From: JBJXFK01 sp046155505 | Lineage (GTDB): Bacteria > Planctomycetota > Phycisphaerae > UBA1845 > Fen-1342 | Assembly: GCA_046155505.1 (NCBI GenBank) | Contig: JBJXFK010000110.1 | Location: forward strand, 1-24,691 | Direction: 5' to 3' | Length of the DNA stretch: 24,691 bases | Shown: piece by piece, positions 15,601 to 22,976 of the stretch | Layout of the letters: the number at the start of each line of letters is the position of its first letter | Numbering within the stretch: the stretch's first letter is position 1 | Notes under the pieces: generated by a model | Told to the model about the DNA's origin: nothing | What the model saw: only the letters and a program-made list of their open reading frames with translations | Database searches by the model: none | Position numbers and translations under genes: made by a program

Positions 15601-17205
15601 CTACGGCTTGGGGGGATACTTGTGCGGATTGGACCAAAACTCTCGCGGGCAGTTTGGGCAGCAGAAGCCGATGATTCGGCCTTCATGCACAATGACGTAT
15701 TTCGGATCGACCGGCGCACCGGTCACAGGGCAGGCGATGTTTGCGGGCGTGAGCGCTGCCGACGACGCGCCGGGCAGAGGCGCATCGCTGGAAAACTTGA
15801 GTTCGCCTTCGGCTCCGAGGGGCGCCACGAGCGGCTCCTGGCCGGTAGTGATCTGCAAAGTCGGTCGCTCGGCGCGAAGCCGAGCGATCGCATCCGCGGA
15901 GATGCCGCAATTCCAAAGAGTGACGTGTTGCAATGTTGGAAGGGCGAGAAGCGCGTCGATCGCGGCGTCGGTGAGCGCGGTTTGCGAAAGAACCAGCGAT
16001 TCAAGCCGCGGGCAGTTGCGGAGCGGCTCGAGGAACGCGGTCGAAACGGGCGTGGAGCGAACGTCGAGGCGGTGAAGATTGGGCATGCGCGCCATCAGTG
16101 GGCCGGTCGCATCGGTGATCCTCGCGCGTGCGAGTGAGAGCAAATGAACCTGCTCGAGAATCGGGGCGAGCAGTGCGGCGACTTCGGCATCGGCGAACTG
16201 CGGCGCGACGGCGGCGAAGTCGACCCAGAGGTGATTCGAGCCGGCGGCGATCGGCTCGACATGCACCAGAGATTGCCGCAACGCGGCCAGAGCCAGCGGC
16301 GGGGCTGGGGCGAGCGGCGGCAAACCGTCGCCGACGATCAACGCCGGGCTTGCAACGGAATCAGGGTCGGGTGTTGGTTCGTTGTGCGTGTTCGCCACGG
16401 CGCTACTGCCGACGGTCGGACTCGGCATCGTGGCACCGGCCGCGATCCAGGCTTCGATCGCTCGGATTTCGTCCTCGTCGGGCTGGGGCTTGCTCGACGG
16501 CGGCATGTGGCCGTCTTCGTCGATCGGCAGTCGCAGGCGCCGCACAAGTTCGCTGGCTCGGGCGTTGCCGGGCACGATCACCGGGCCTTCGTCGCCGCCG
16601 GCGGCGATTTGCTCGGGGCTGTCGAGTCGCAAGCCGCCTTTGCTTCGCGAGACGCTGTGACAGGCGTTGCAGCGCGATGCAAGGATCGGCGCGATCGCGG
16701 CGTACTCGGGAACCGAAGCGCTCGTAGTGGGCGATGATATCGCGGCAGGTGCGGACGCGGCGGGAGACGCCGATTCTGTGCGCGGCGCGGTGAACGGCTC
16801 AGTCAGAAAATCGGCACCGTGCGTCATCGATGCGCCGAGATGTCCGGTGGGAACCAGTAGCGCCGCGGTGAACAGTAGCGCTATGCGGTATGCCGTCGGC
16901 TTCGTGCGGAGGTGGAGCACGGCTGTAGCGAGCGCAGCTAGTCCGACGAGGATGCCGAGTCGCAGGTGGTTATCGAGCGTGTCGCCGCTGAAGTTGCCTT
17001 CGTAGCTCAACACGAAGCCGGTGGCGGTCGAGAAGAGCGATGTCGCGGCGGTCAGCCACACCAGCGGCGCGGCGAATTCGCGCGGAGGCGCTTGACGCCG
17101 CAAAAACCCGGCGATTTCGAGCAGGATCAAGCCGGCGATCAACCCGATCGGCAGATGCAGGACCATCGGGTGAAGTCGGCCGAAGAATTCGAACCAAATT
17201 GACAC
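15601..17205 (-). CDS. DUF2231-like membrane domain / cytochrome c / leucine-rich / Cys-rich C-terminal fusion protein
   Basis: I start the protein at the GTG at 17205 (534 residues), which has GGAGA just upstream and leaves the family-typical beginning FEFFGRLHPMVLHLPI. An in-frame ATG at 17259 would add 18 residues but has no ribosome site. Residues 1-130 hold about four membrane spans of the DUF2231 type. A low-complexity Ser/Ala/Pro linker leads to a planctomycetal cytochrome c domain with heme site CNACH (Cys179, Cys182, His183) and probable distal Met234 in HMPP. Residues about 325-455 are leucine-rich-like repeats. The tail has Cys492 in CPVTGAP and Cys515, Cys516 and Cys519 in FCCPNC, a layout like YHS/TRASH metal sites. 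It is the last gene of a three-gene operon, 81 bases after DUF1501. A membrane-bound, periplasm-facing redox role is inferred; the substrate is unknown. Confidence 0.85.
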   Translation of the reverse strand: MSIWFEFFGRLHPMVLHLPIGLIAGLILLEIAGFLRRQAPPREFAAPLVWLTAATSLFSTATGFVLSYEGNFSGDTLDNHLRLGILVGLAALATAVLHLRTKPTAYRIALLFTAALLVPTGHLGASMTHGADFLTEPFTAPRTESASPAASAPAAISSPTTSASVPEYAAIAPILASRCNACHSVSRSKGGLRLDSPEQIAAGGDEGPVIVPGNARASELVRRLRLPIDEDGHMPPSSKPQPDEDEIRAIEAWIAAGATMPSPTVGSSAVANTHNEPTPDPDSVASPALIVGDGLPPLAPAPPLALAALRQSLVHVEPIAAGSNHLWVDFAAVAPQFADAEVAALLAPILEQVHLLSLARARITDATGPLMARMPNLHRLDVRSTPVSTAFLEPLRNCPRLESLVLSQTALTDAAIDALLALPTLQHVTLWNCGISADAIARLRAERPTLQITTGQEPLVAPLGAEGELKFSSDAPLPGASSAALTPANIACPVTGAPVDPKYVIVHEGRIIGFCCPNCPREFWSNPHKYPPKP

Positions 17206-17286
17206 GCCGGTTCTCCGAAGAGCGAGCGCGAAGGATACGCCGCGGCGGTGGGTGGGCATAGAGCGGACGCGGTCGCCGATTTGGTC

Positions 17287-18756
17287 TCACGCGATGATGT
17301 CGCGCACCACGTTTCCGAAGACGTCGGTCAGGCGGTAATCGCGTCCCTGATGTCGGTAACTGAGACGAGTATGGTCGAATCCAAGCAGGTGCAGCAGCGT
17401 CGCGTGCAAATCGTGCACACTGACGGGATTCTCGATGATGTTGTAGCTGTACTCGTCTGTTTTTCCGAATGAGATGCCGGGTTTGATTCCGCCGCCGGCA
17501 GCCCAGAGCGTGAAACAGCGCGGGTGATGGTCTCGACCGTAGTTTTCCTGGGTCAACGTTCCCTGGCTGTAAACGGTTCGGCCGAATTCGCCGGCCCAGA
17601 GGACGAGCGTGTCGTCGAGCAGGCCGCGGCGGCGCAGGTCTTTGACAAGCGCGGCTTGCGGCTGGTCGACTGCCTGACTCTGCGCGCGGATTTCACCGGG
17701 TAGGTTGCCGTGCGCGTCCCAGCCGCGCATGTAGAGCTGCACGAAGCGCACGCCGCGTTCGGTGAGGCGACGAGCGAGCAGGCAGTTGGCCGCGAATGTG
17801 CCTGGCTTCCTGACTTCGGGCCCATACATTTCCAGCGTCTCCTCGTCTTCGTCGGAGAAGTCGGTCAGTTCGGGCACGGACATCTGCATGCGATACGCCA
17901 TTTCGTATTGTGCAATTCGGGTGCGCACCTCGGGATCGAGGCTGCGCGCCGCTTCGCGCTCGTTGAGTTCGGCGACGAGATCGAGCATGCGGCGGCGTTG
18001 CGCGCGCGAAACGCCCGGCGGATCATTCAAGTACAGGACCGAATCGCCGCCACTGCGTAACCTGCATCCCTGATGCTCGCCGGGCAGGAATCCGCTGCCC
18101 CAGAAGCGGGCCGAGAGCGCCTGCATGTTGCCAAATCCCTGTGAAATGAGCACGACGAAACTGGGAAGGTTGGCGTTGGCGCTGCCGAGGCCGTAGCTGA
18201 CCCACGAGCCGAATGACGGACGGCCCGGCTGCTGATTGCCGGTTTGGAAGAACGTGATCCCGGGTTCATGGTTGATGGCATCGGTATGCATCGAGTGAAT
18301 GAAGCAGAGTTCGCCGGCGACGCGGGCGGTGTGCGGCATGAGTTCGCTGATCCACACGCCATTTTGGTTGTTGGCATATCGGGAGAACTTAAAGATCGAC
18401 GGTGCGATCGGCAGACGAGTCTGATCGCTGGTCATTCCGGTGATGCGCTGCCCGCCACGAATGGAATCGGGTAAGTCCTGATTGAATCGCTGTCGCAGGC
18501 CGGACTTGTAGTCCCACAGGTCGATTTGGCTCGGGGCACCCTCCATGTGCATGTAGATCATGCGTCGGGCGCGCGGGAGGTGATGGGGACCGTAAGGCGA
18601 AACCGGCGCGCCGGAAGGGGCGACAATCGGCGGCTCACCGGCGCGAAGGAGCGAGGCGAGAGCCATCGAGCCGAGGCCGGCACCAACGGATCGCGCGGCC
18701 ACGCCGAAAAATCGGCGACGAGTGATGTTGAGATACTGTTCTTCGATCGGGTCCAT
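17287..18756 (-). CDS. DUF1501 family Tat-exported protein
   Basis: This 489-residue protein begins with a twin-arginine signal (TRRRFFGVAA, Arg13-Arg15, then a hydrophobic stretch to about residue 37), so it should be exported folded. The body has the DUF1501 signatures: HMEGAPSQIDLWDYK (70-84), GWDAHGN (345-351), WAGEFGRT (387-394), GRDHHP (407-412) and VHDLHATLLHLLGFDH (447-462). The family is related to the alkaline phosphatase/sulfatase fold, but its reaction is not established. GGAG lies about eight bases before the ATG, and the upstream PSD1 gene ends 18 bases away, so the two are surely cotranscribed. The PSD1-DUF1501 pairing is the standard planctomycetal arrangement and suggests that the two proteins act together in the envelope. 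Confidence 0.93.
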   Translation of the reverse strand: MDPIEEQYLNITRRRFFGVAARSVGAGLGSMALASLLRAGEPPIVAPSGAPVSPYGPHHLPRARRMIYMHMEGAPSQIDLWDYKSGLRQRFNQDLPDSIRGGQRITGMTSDQTRLPIAPSIFKFSRYANNQNGVWISELMPHTARVAGELCFIHSMHTDAINHEPGITFFQTGNQQPGRPSFGSWVSYGLGSANANLPSFVVLISQGFGNMQALSARFWGSGFLPGEHQGCRLRSGGDSVLYLNDPPGVSRAQRRRMLDLVAELNEREAARSLDPEVRTRIAQYEMAYRMQMSVPELTDFSDEDEETLEMYGPEVRKPGTFAANCLLARRLTERGVRFVQLYMRGWDAHGNLPGEIRAQSQAVDQPQAALVKDLRRRGLLDDTLVLWAGEFGRTVYSQGTLTQENYGRDHHPRCFTLWAAGGGIKPGISFGKTDEYSYNIIENPVSVHDLHATLLHLLGFDHTRLSYRHQGRDYRLTDVFGNVVRDIIA

Positions 18757-18774
18757 CGCGGGCTCTCCGAGTCT

Positions 18775-21700
18775 TCAGTTCTGGCTCAAGACGAGATCCA
18801 GATTCAGTGCGGCGCTTGCGACCATGGTCCATGCTGCAAGTTCGATCGGCTCGATTTCCGGCGCGGCTGGCGCCTCGCCGACATTGAGCAATTTGGCGGC
18901 TTCGTCTGGTGCGAGAGAGTAGCTTGCGCGGAACGCCCGAAGCGAGGCGGCCAGCGCCGCCAACTCTTGCGGCTCGGGTTTTCGTCCGGCGCACGCGTGG
19001 TGCAGCCAGGTCAGACGCTCGGCATCCGTCGCCGCGGCGTGGATCGCACGTTCGGCAAGTTTGCGGGCTGCTTCGACGAATTGCTCATCGTTCCACAACA
19101 CGAGCGCCTGGAGCGGCGTGTTGGTATTCAGCCGGCGGACGGTGCAGGACTCGCGGGTCGGGGCGTCAAACGCCATCAGCGACGGTGGCGGACAGGCGCG
19201 CTTCCAATAGGTGTACAGGCTGCGCCGCCACAAGCCGTCGCCTTTGTCGCGTTCGAAGATGCGCGTATTCGACTGAGGCATGGAGATTTCCTGCCACAGA
19301 CCGTCGGGCTGATAGGGTCGAGCGGACGGGCCGCCGAATCGCTCGACGAGCAATCCGGACAGGAATAGCGCCTGGTCCCGGATGATCTCGGCCGAGTGTC
19401 GACGTCGCGGAAAGTGCGTGAGCCACTGGTTCGTCGGGTCGCGTTCGCGGATGTCCGGGCGGATGCGCGAATCCTGTTGATACGTCGCGCTCGAGACGAT
19501 GAGCCGCACAATGTGCCGCATGTCCCAACCACTCTCGCGGAATTCGACTGCGAGCCAGTCGAGCAATTCCGGGTGCGAGGGCCAAGCACTCTGCATGCCG
19601 AAATCTTCGCTGGTCGAAACCAGCCCGGTGCCAAAGAACTGTTCCCACAGTCGATTGACGGTTACGCGGGCGAGCAACGGGTTCCCAGGCGAGACGAGCC
19701 ACTGCGCAAGCCCCAGTCGATTGTTCGGTGCATCATCGGGAAGGTGGCCGAGGGCGGCCGGTATGCCCCGCCGAACGGGGCGCGCCTTGTCGGGCTTGTC
19801 GTATTCACCGCGTGTAAGCACAAATGTTTCGCGCGGCGTCGGCAGTTCCTTCATCACCATCGTTTGCGGAATGGCGGCGTTGGCTTCGGCGAGCTTCTTT
19901 TCCAGGCCGGAGAGGACTTCACGCCGCGCGCGGTGGTCCGGCGAGTATTCGAATTTCCAGCCAAGCTGAACGCGGGAGATCAGTTCGGGCCAGCGCGCGT
20001 ATTTCGGTAGGAGCGCCGCGGCCAGCGGACCGGCTAGCTCGTGCGCTCGCGACTGCGCGCGATAATAGAATCCAGCCTGCCCGCCCGTGTTGATGATCTT
20101 GAACACCAGCACGTTCAATCCCGTGTGGAGTTCGATCGTGGCCTTGTCCTGGTCTGGGGCGGCACCGCGTTCGACTTTGCGGGCCGCGACCTGCTTGCCG
20201 TTGAGAAACAGTTGAAAACCGTCGTCACTGCCGAGCGAAAGTTCGACGGTGCGTGGCGTCGGCGCGAAAATACGCCGCGCGACATACGTTACGTTCCGGC
20301 CGTCGGGCAGGGCGTTGACCCGGTCATCCACAAAGGTCTCGACGAAGCGCCACATTTGGTTGCCTGCGCCGAAGTTTCGCTTTAGATCGATCTGTACGTC
20401 GGACTCTGGTTCGAACGACTGCTGGTACGGCTCGCGCGTGGCTTCGAGCGGGAACGGTCCGACCGTGTACCAACCGCTCGCCGCGGCGGGGAGCGCGTCG
20501 AGGCCGCCATCGCCGATCGACGCCAGACTGACGCGCACTCGGCCGAAGGCGTGCTGCGCATAATTCGATCGGTATTGCAACGTTACGCGAACTTCCGTGC
20601 CGCCCTCGAATCCGAATGGCGCGTCGGCCAACAGCAGCGCGGCGCGCGGCCCCTCGCGGTCGTGCGCATTCACCGCCCAGCCGAGATGGTCGCTTGAATC
20701 GAGCACGTTCACGACCCGAAAGTCGCCGTTGGCCTGCTCGAAGTCTGCCCAGCCCCAAATGACGCGAACCGCGCGGCGCTGAGACGGTTCGCGGATCGAG
20801 ATTGCCTCGACTTCGATACCGCTGAGGACCGCATTGCCGTTGTCGGCGCGGCCGACGCGGCCATTGACGAACGCCGGATCAGCCAGGGCCTCGAGCGCGA
20901 TCAGCCGCGAGTCCGTGGCGGTCGTGCGGAGCGTGATCATGTGCTCGTCGGTCGCTGGATTTTCCCCGCCGACGAGGATCGAGCCGTCGGCTTGCGGGGT
21001 CATCGTCGCGCCGCCGGTTGACGTTGCGCTGACGAGCGAGAAGTCGCGCCAGGCGATGCCGCTGCGCGTCGGAAGCTCGCGCTGAAACTGATCCCAGCGC
21101 AGCGCATCTTCCGGCGTCGTTTGCTCCATCAATTTCTTCGCTGCGGCGAGCTCGACCTGGAGCGCTGCGATGCGGCTCTCGTCCTCAGCCGACGGAACCT
21201 GGATAAACGGCTCGAACGCGCGGTTCACGTCCGGCAATTGCGAGTAAAGGCCGGGTTCATCGATCGAATTGAAGTACGCGTACAAGCTGTAAAATTCGCT
21301 TTGCGAAATTGGGTCGAACTTGTGATCGTGGCAGCGCGCGCAGCCGACCGTGAGGCCGAGAAACACCGAGCCGGTCGTCGCCGCGCGATCGACGGCGTAT
21401 TCGACCAGATATTCCTCCGGGATCGCTCCGCCCTCGTCCGTGGTCACATGGCAACGGTTGAACCCGCTCGCGACTTTCTGATTCAGCGTCGCATCCGGAA
21501 CGAGATCGCCAGCCAGTTGCTCTACGACGAACCGGTCGAACGGCAAGTTGTCGCGAAACGCCGCCAACACCCAATCGCGGTACATCCACATCTGTCGGCC
21601 GGCATCCAGGTGAATTCCACAGGTGTCGGCGTAACGCGCCGCGTCGAGCCAGGGCGTCGCCATTCGTTCGGCGACGCGCGAGCGGTATGGCTCCTTGGTG

Positions 21701-22365
21701 AGCAGCGTTTCAACCCAGGCGTCGTACTGCGCCGCCTTGAGCGCTGTCGACTGCGCGGCGTCCGCGCTTTGTGCGCCCGCTTGCGGAATCGCGGAAAGTT
21801 CGTCGACGGTTGGTGGCAAGCCTGTGAGATCGAGGGTTACCCGGCGGATCAGCGTCGGAAGTTCGGCGGGCGGAGACGGGCGAATGCCCCTCTCCTCCAG
21901 CGTCGAGAGAATGAACTCATCGATCGGGTTTTTGCTCCAGCCAACCGTGCGGTTGGTTGGCGGCGAACGGCGTACGGGTGGAACAAAAGACCAGTGCGGC
22001 TCGTACGCCGCGCCGGCCTCAATCCAATCGTGGATTGTGCGAAGCTCATCGACGCTCAGAGGTCGTTTGCTGCTGTCCGAGGGCGGCATCATTACGGCCG
22101 GATCGCGACTGTTGATTCGTCGCCAGACTTCGCTTTCCGCGACTCGGCCCGGCGCGATCGCCCACACCGAGTCTCGTTCGCCGGTCGCTGCGGCGAACTC
22201 GTCGAGGCGCAACCCCGCTTGGCGCGTTCCGGCATCGGGTCCGTGGCATTTGAAGCAACGATCGGAGAGGATCGGACGGACGTCACGATCGTAGCTCGGA
22301 CCGTCCGCCAGCGCGACAGCGGCCGCGAGCATTGCGATCGACAGGGCAGAATTGAGCAGTCGCAT
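18775..22365 (-). CDS. PSCyt1-PSCyt2-PSD1 secreted multidomain cytochrome-type protein
   Basis: The ATG at 22365 gives 1,196 residues and a clean signal peptide (1-20, MRLLNSALSI... ending ALA). A GTG five codons upstream is possible but has no better ribosome site. Residues about 21-120 are PSCyt1, with heme site CFKCH (Cys37, Cys40, His41) and probable ligand Met93 in MMPP. Residues about 138-370 are PSCyt2, with a second heme site CARCH (Cys342, Cys345, His346). Residues about 655-775 form an inserted beta-rich PA14- or carbohydrate-binding-like unit (VELSLGSDDGFQLFLNGKQV). Residues about 875-1140 are PSD1, with RVTVNRLWEQFFGTGLV and a SSATYQQDSR segment. This architecture is nearly confined to Planctomycetota and relatives, with unknown activity, often linked to polysaccharide use. 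It is the first gene of the operon, in front of DUF1501. Confidence 0.93.
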   Translation of the reverse strand: MRLLNSALSIAMLAAAVALADGPSYDRDVRPILSDRCFKCHGPDAGTRQAGLRLDEFAAATGERDSVWAIAPGRVAESEVWRRINSRDPAVMMPPSDSSKRPLSVDELRTIHDWIEAGAAYEPHWSFVPPVRRSPPTNRTVGWSKNPIDEFILSTLEERGIRPSPPAELPTLIRRVTLDLTGLPPTVDELSAIPQAGAQSADAAQSTALKAAQYDAWVETLLTKEPYRSRVAERMATPWLDAARYADTCGIHLDAGRQMWMYRDWVLAAFRDNLPFDRFVVEQLAGDLVPDATLNQKVASGFNRCHVTTDEGGAIPEEYLVEYAVDRAATTGSVFLGLTVGCARCHDHKFDPISQSEFYSLYAYFNSIDEPGLYSQLPDVNRAFEPFIQVPSAEDESRIAALQVELAAAKKLMEQTTPEDALRWDQFQRELPTRSGIAWRDFSLVSATSTGGATMTPQADGSILVGGENPATDEHMITLRTTATDSRLIALEALADPAFVNGRVGRADNGNAVLSGIEVEAISIREPSQRRAVRVIWGWADFEQANGDFRVVNVLDSSDHLGWAVNAHDREGPRAALLLADAPFGFEGGTEVRVTLQYRSNYAQHAFGRVRVSLASIGDGGLDALPAAASGWYTVGPFPLEATREPYQQSFEPESDVQIDLKRNFGAGNQMWRFVETFVDDRVNALPDGRNVTYVARRIFAPTPRTVELSLGSDDGFQLFLNGKQVAARKVERGAAPDQDKATIELHTGLNVLVFKIINTGGQAGFYYRAQSRAHELAGPLAAALLPKYARWPELISRVQLGWKFEYSPDHRARREVLSGLEKKLAEANAAIPQTMVMKELPTPRETFVLTRGEYDKPDKARPVRRGIPAALGHLPDDAPNNRLGLAQWLVSPGNPLLARVTVNRLWEQFFGTGLVSTSEDFGMQSAWPSHPELLDWLAVEFRESGWDMRHIVRLIVSSATYQQDSRIRPDIRERDPTNQWLTHFPRRRHSAEIIRDQALFLSGLLVERFGGPSARPYQPDGLWQEISMPQSNTRIFERDKGDGLWRRSLYTYWKRACPPPSLMAFDAPTRESCTVRRLNTNTPLQALVLWNDEQFVEAARKLAERAIHAAATDAERLTWLHHACAGRKPEPQELAALAASLRAFRASYSLAPDEAAKLLNVGEAPAAPEIEPIELAAWTMVASAALNLDLVLSQN

Positions 22366-22419
22366 ACGGGCATGATACACAGGCGGACGGAGCGCCCTAG
22401 TGAGATTTCGGTTTCGCGT

Positions 22420-22443
22420 GTGCCGAGCACCGACGCTTCGGCA
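22420..22443. repeat. Imperfect-spacer inverted repeat upstream of the PSD1 operon
   Basis: TGCCGA at 22421-22426 and TCGGCA at 22438-22443 form a six-base inverted repeat with an 11-base spacer, about 60-80 bases before the PSD1 start. The octamer GTGCCGAG at 22420 recurs at 22510 and 22562. It could be an operator or a leader hairpin; no T-run follows on the - strand. Confidence 0.3.
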
Positions 22444-22546
22444 GCGCGTGCGCTCGATTGGGCGCGGCGTTCTGCGCAGCAGCCAGTAGCCGCACCGCGA
22501 CGATCGGAAGTGCCGAGAGGATCGAGAAAGGCTACAAAATTTGGCG

Positions 22547-22567
22547 AAAACGGCACGGAATGTGCCG
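22547..22567 (-). terminator. Intrinsic terminator of tRNA-Val
   Basis: On the - strand CGGCAC, loop ATTCC, GTGCCG is followed directly by TTTT. The six-pair GC-rich hairpin lies about 40 bases past the tRNA 3' end. It would separate tRNA transcription from the PSD1 operon, which then needs its own promoter between 22546 and 22366; I cannot point to a clear one. Confidence 0.6.
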
Positions 22568-22604
22568 AGGTGCGTTCCGATTTATCGAGTGCAATAGCGG
22601 GCTG

Positions 22605-22626
22605 ATGGGCGGTGAGGGACTCGAAC
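22605..22626 (-). repeat. tRNA-Val 3'-end direct repeat, tRNA-proximal copy
   Basis: Partner of 15024-15045 in the same orientation. It covers the T-loop and the 3' halves of the T and acceptor stems of the tRNA, plus one flanking base. The 7.6 kb between the copies hold the whole three-gene operon. Confidence 0.6.
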
Positions 22627-22679
22627 CCACGACCTTCTGGGTGTAAACCGGACGCTCTAGCCAGCTGAGCTAACCGCCC
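22606..22679 (-). tRNA. trnV: tRNA-Val (anticodon UAC)
   Basis: The - strand folds as a 74-base tRNA. It has acceptor stem GGGCGGT/ACCGCCC (seven perfect pairs), D arm GCTC/GAGC, anticodon loop TTTACAC with anticodon TAC, T loop TTCGAGT and discriminator A. Two stem positions do not pair: 29-41 is C-A in the anticodon stem, and 50-64 is T-T in the T stem. The bases after the discriminator are TCA, so CCA is not encoded. It should decode GUA-type valine codons if functional. A terminator follows and a -10 box precedes it. Confidence 0.92.
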
Positions 22680-22696
22680 TTTTCTAACGCGCTCAG

Positions 22697-22702
22697 ATCA
22701 TA
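22697..22702 (-). promoter_or_regulatory. Candidate -10 box (TATGAT) of tRNA-Val
   Basis: TATGAT on the - strand lies 17 bases before the tRNA 5' end, a suitable distance for a short leader. No convincing -35 hexamer is present. An inverted repeat occupies that position instead. Confidence 0.35.
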
Positions 22703-22707
22703 CCGCA

Positions 22708-22732
22708 TTCGCGACCGCGCGGGAGTCGCGAA
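22708..22732. repeat. Perfect inverted repeat between the divergent tRNA and propeller-protein genes
   Basis: TTCGCGAC at 22708-22715 and GTCGCGAA at 22725-22732 form an exact eight-base inverted repeat with a 9-base spacer. It overlaps where the -35 region of tRNA-Val would be. It may be an operator, or merely a GC-rich hairpin. Confidence 0.4.
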
Positions 22733-22964
22733 CTACGCGCACTGCGCGCACGATGCGTTGCACGTCGCTTTCCGCCGCTTGCGACGCCAGAGTCGCGCTG
22801 CAACCACAGCAAATCGGGCAAGCTCCCGCATTTGCCCAGTCGTCGCCAGATTTTTCGCCCAGTTCCGAAAACGCGCGTTACACTTCTATCGACAAATCGC
22901 CTTCAGCTTTGCAGCGATGCCTTCGGGGGGATCGCCGCGAATCTGCGATTCACACTTCCGTGTC

Positions 22965-22970
22965 GAGGGG
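22965..22970 (+). promoter_or_regulatory. Ribosome binding site (GAGGGG) for the propeller protein
   Basis: GAGGGG lies six bases before the ATG at 22977 and fixes that start. The same frame is open upstream to 22758, but those residues would precede the signal peptide and have no ribosome site. Confidence 0.75.
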
Positions 22971-22976
22971 AACACC

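Noticed and set aside
21121..22605. 494-codon + strand frame opposite the PSD1 gene
   Set aside because: It is antisense to PSCyt1/PSCyt2, has a biased Arg/Ala composition and no domain. It is a shadow of GC-rich codon use.
22458..22646. 62-codon frame ending MGGEGLEPTTFWV
   Set aside because: Its end is the tRNA-Val read on the opposite strand, a well-known false ORF type. Unlike the 15024 frame, it stops inside the tRNA.
22758..22976. N-terminal extension of the propeller protein
   Set aside because: The 73 extra residues have no ribosome site and precede a clear signal peptide that follows GAGGGG.
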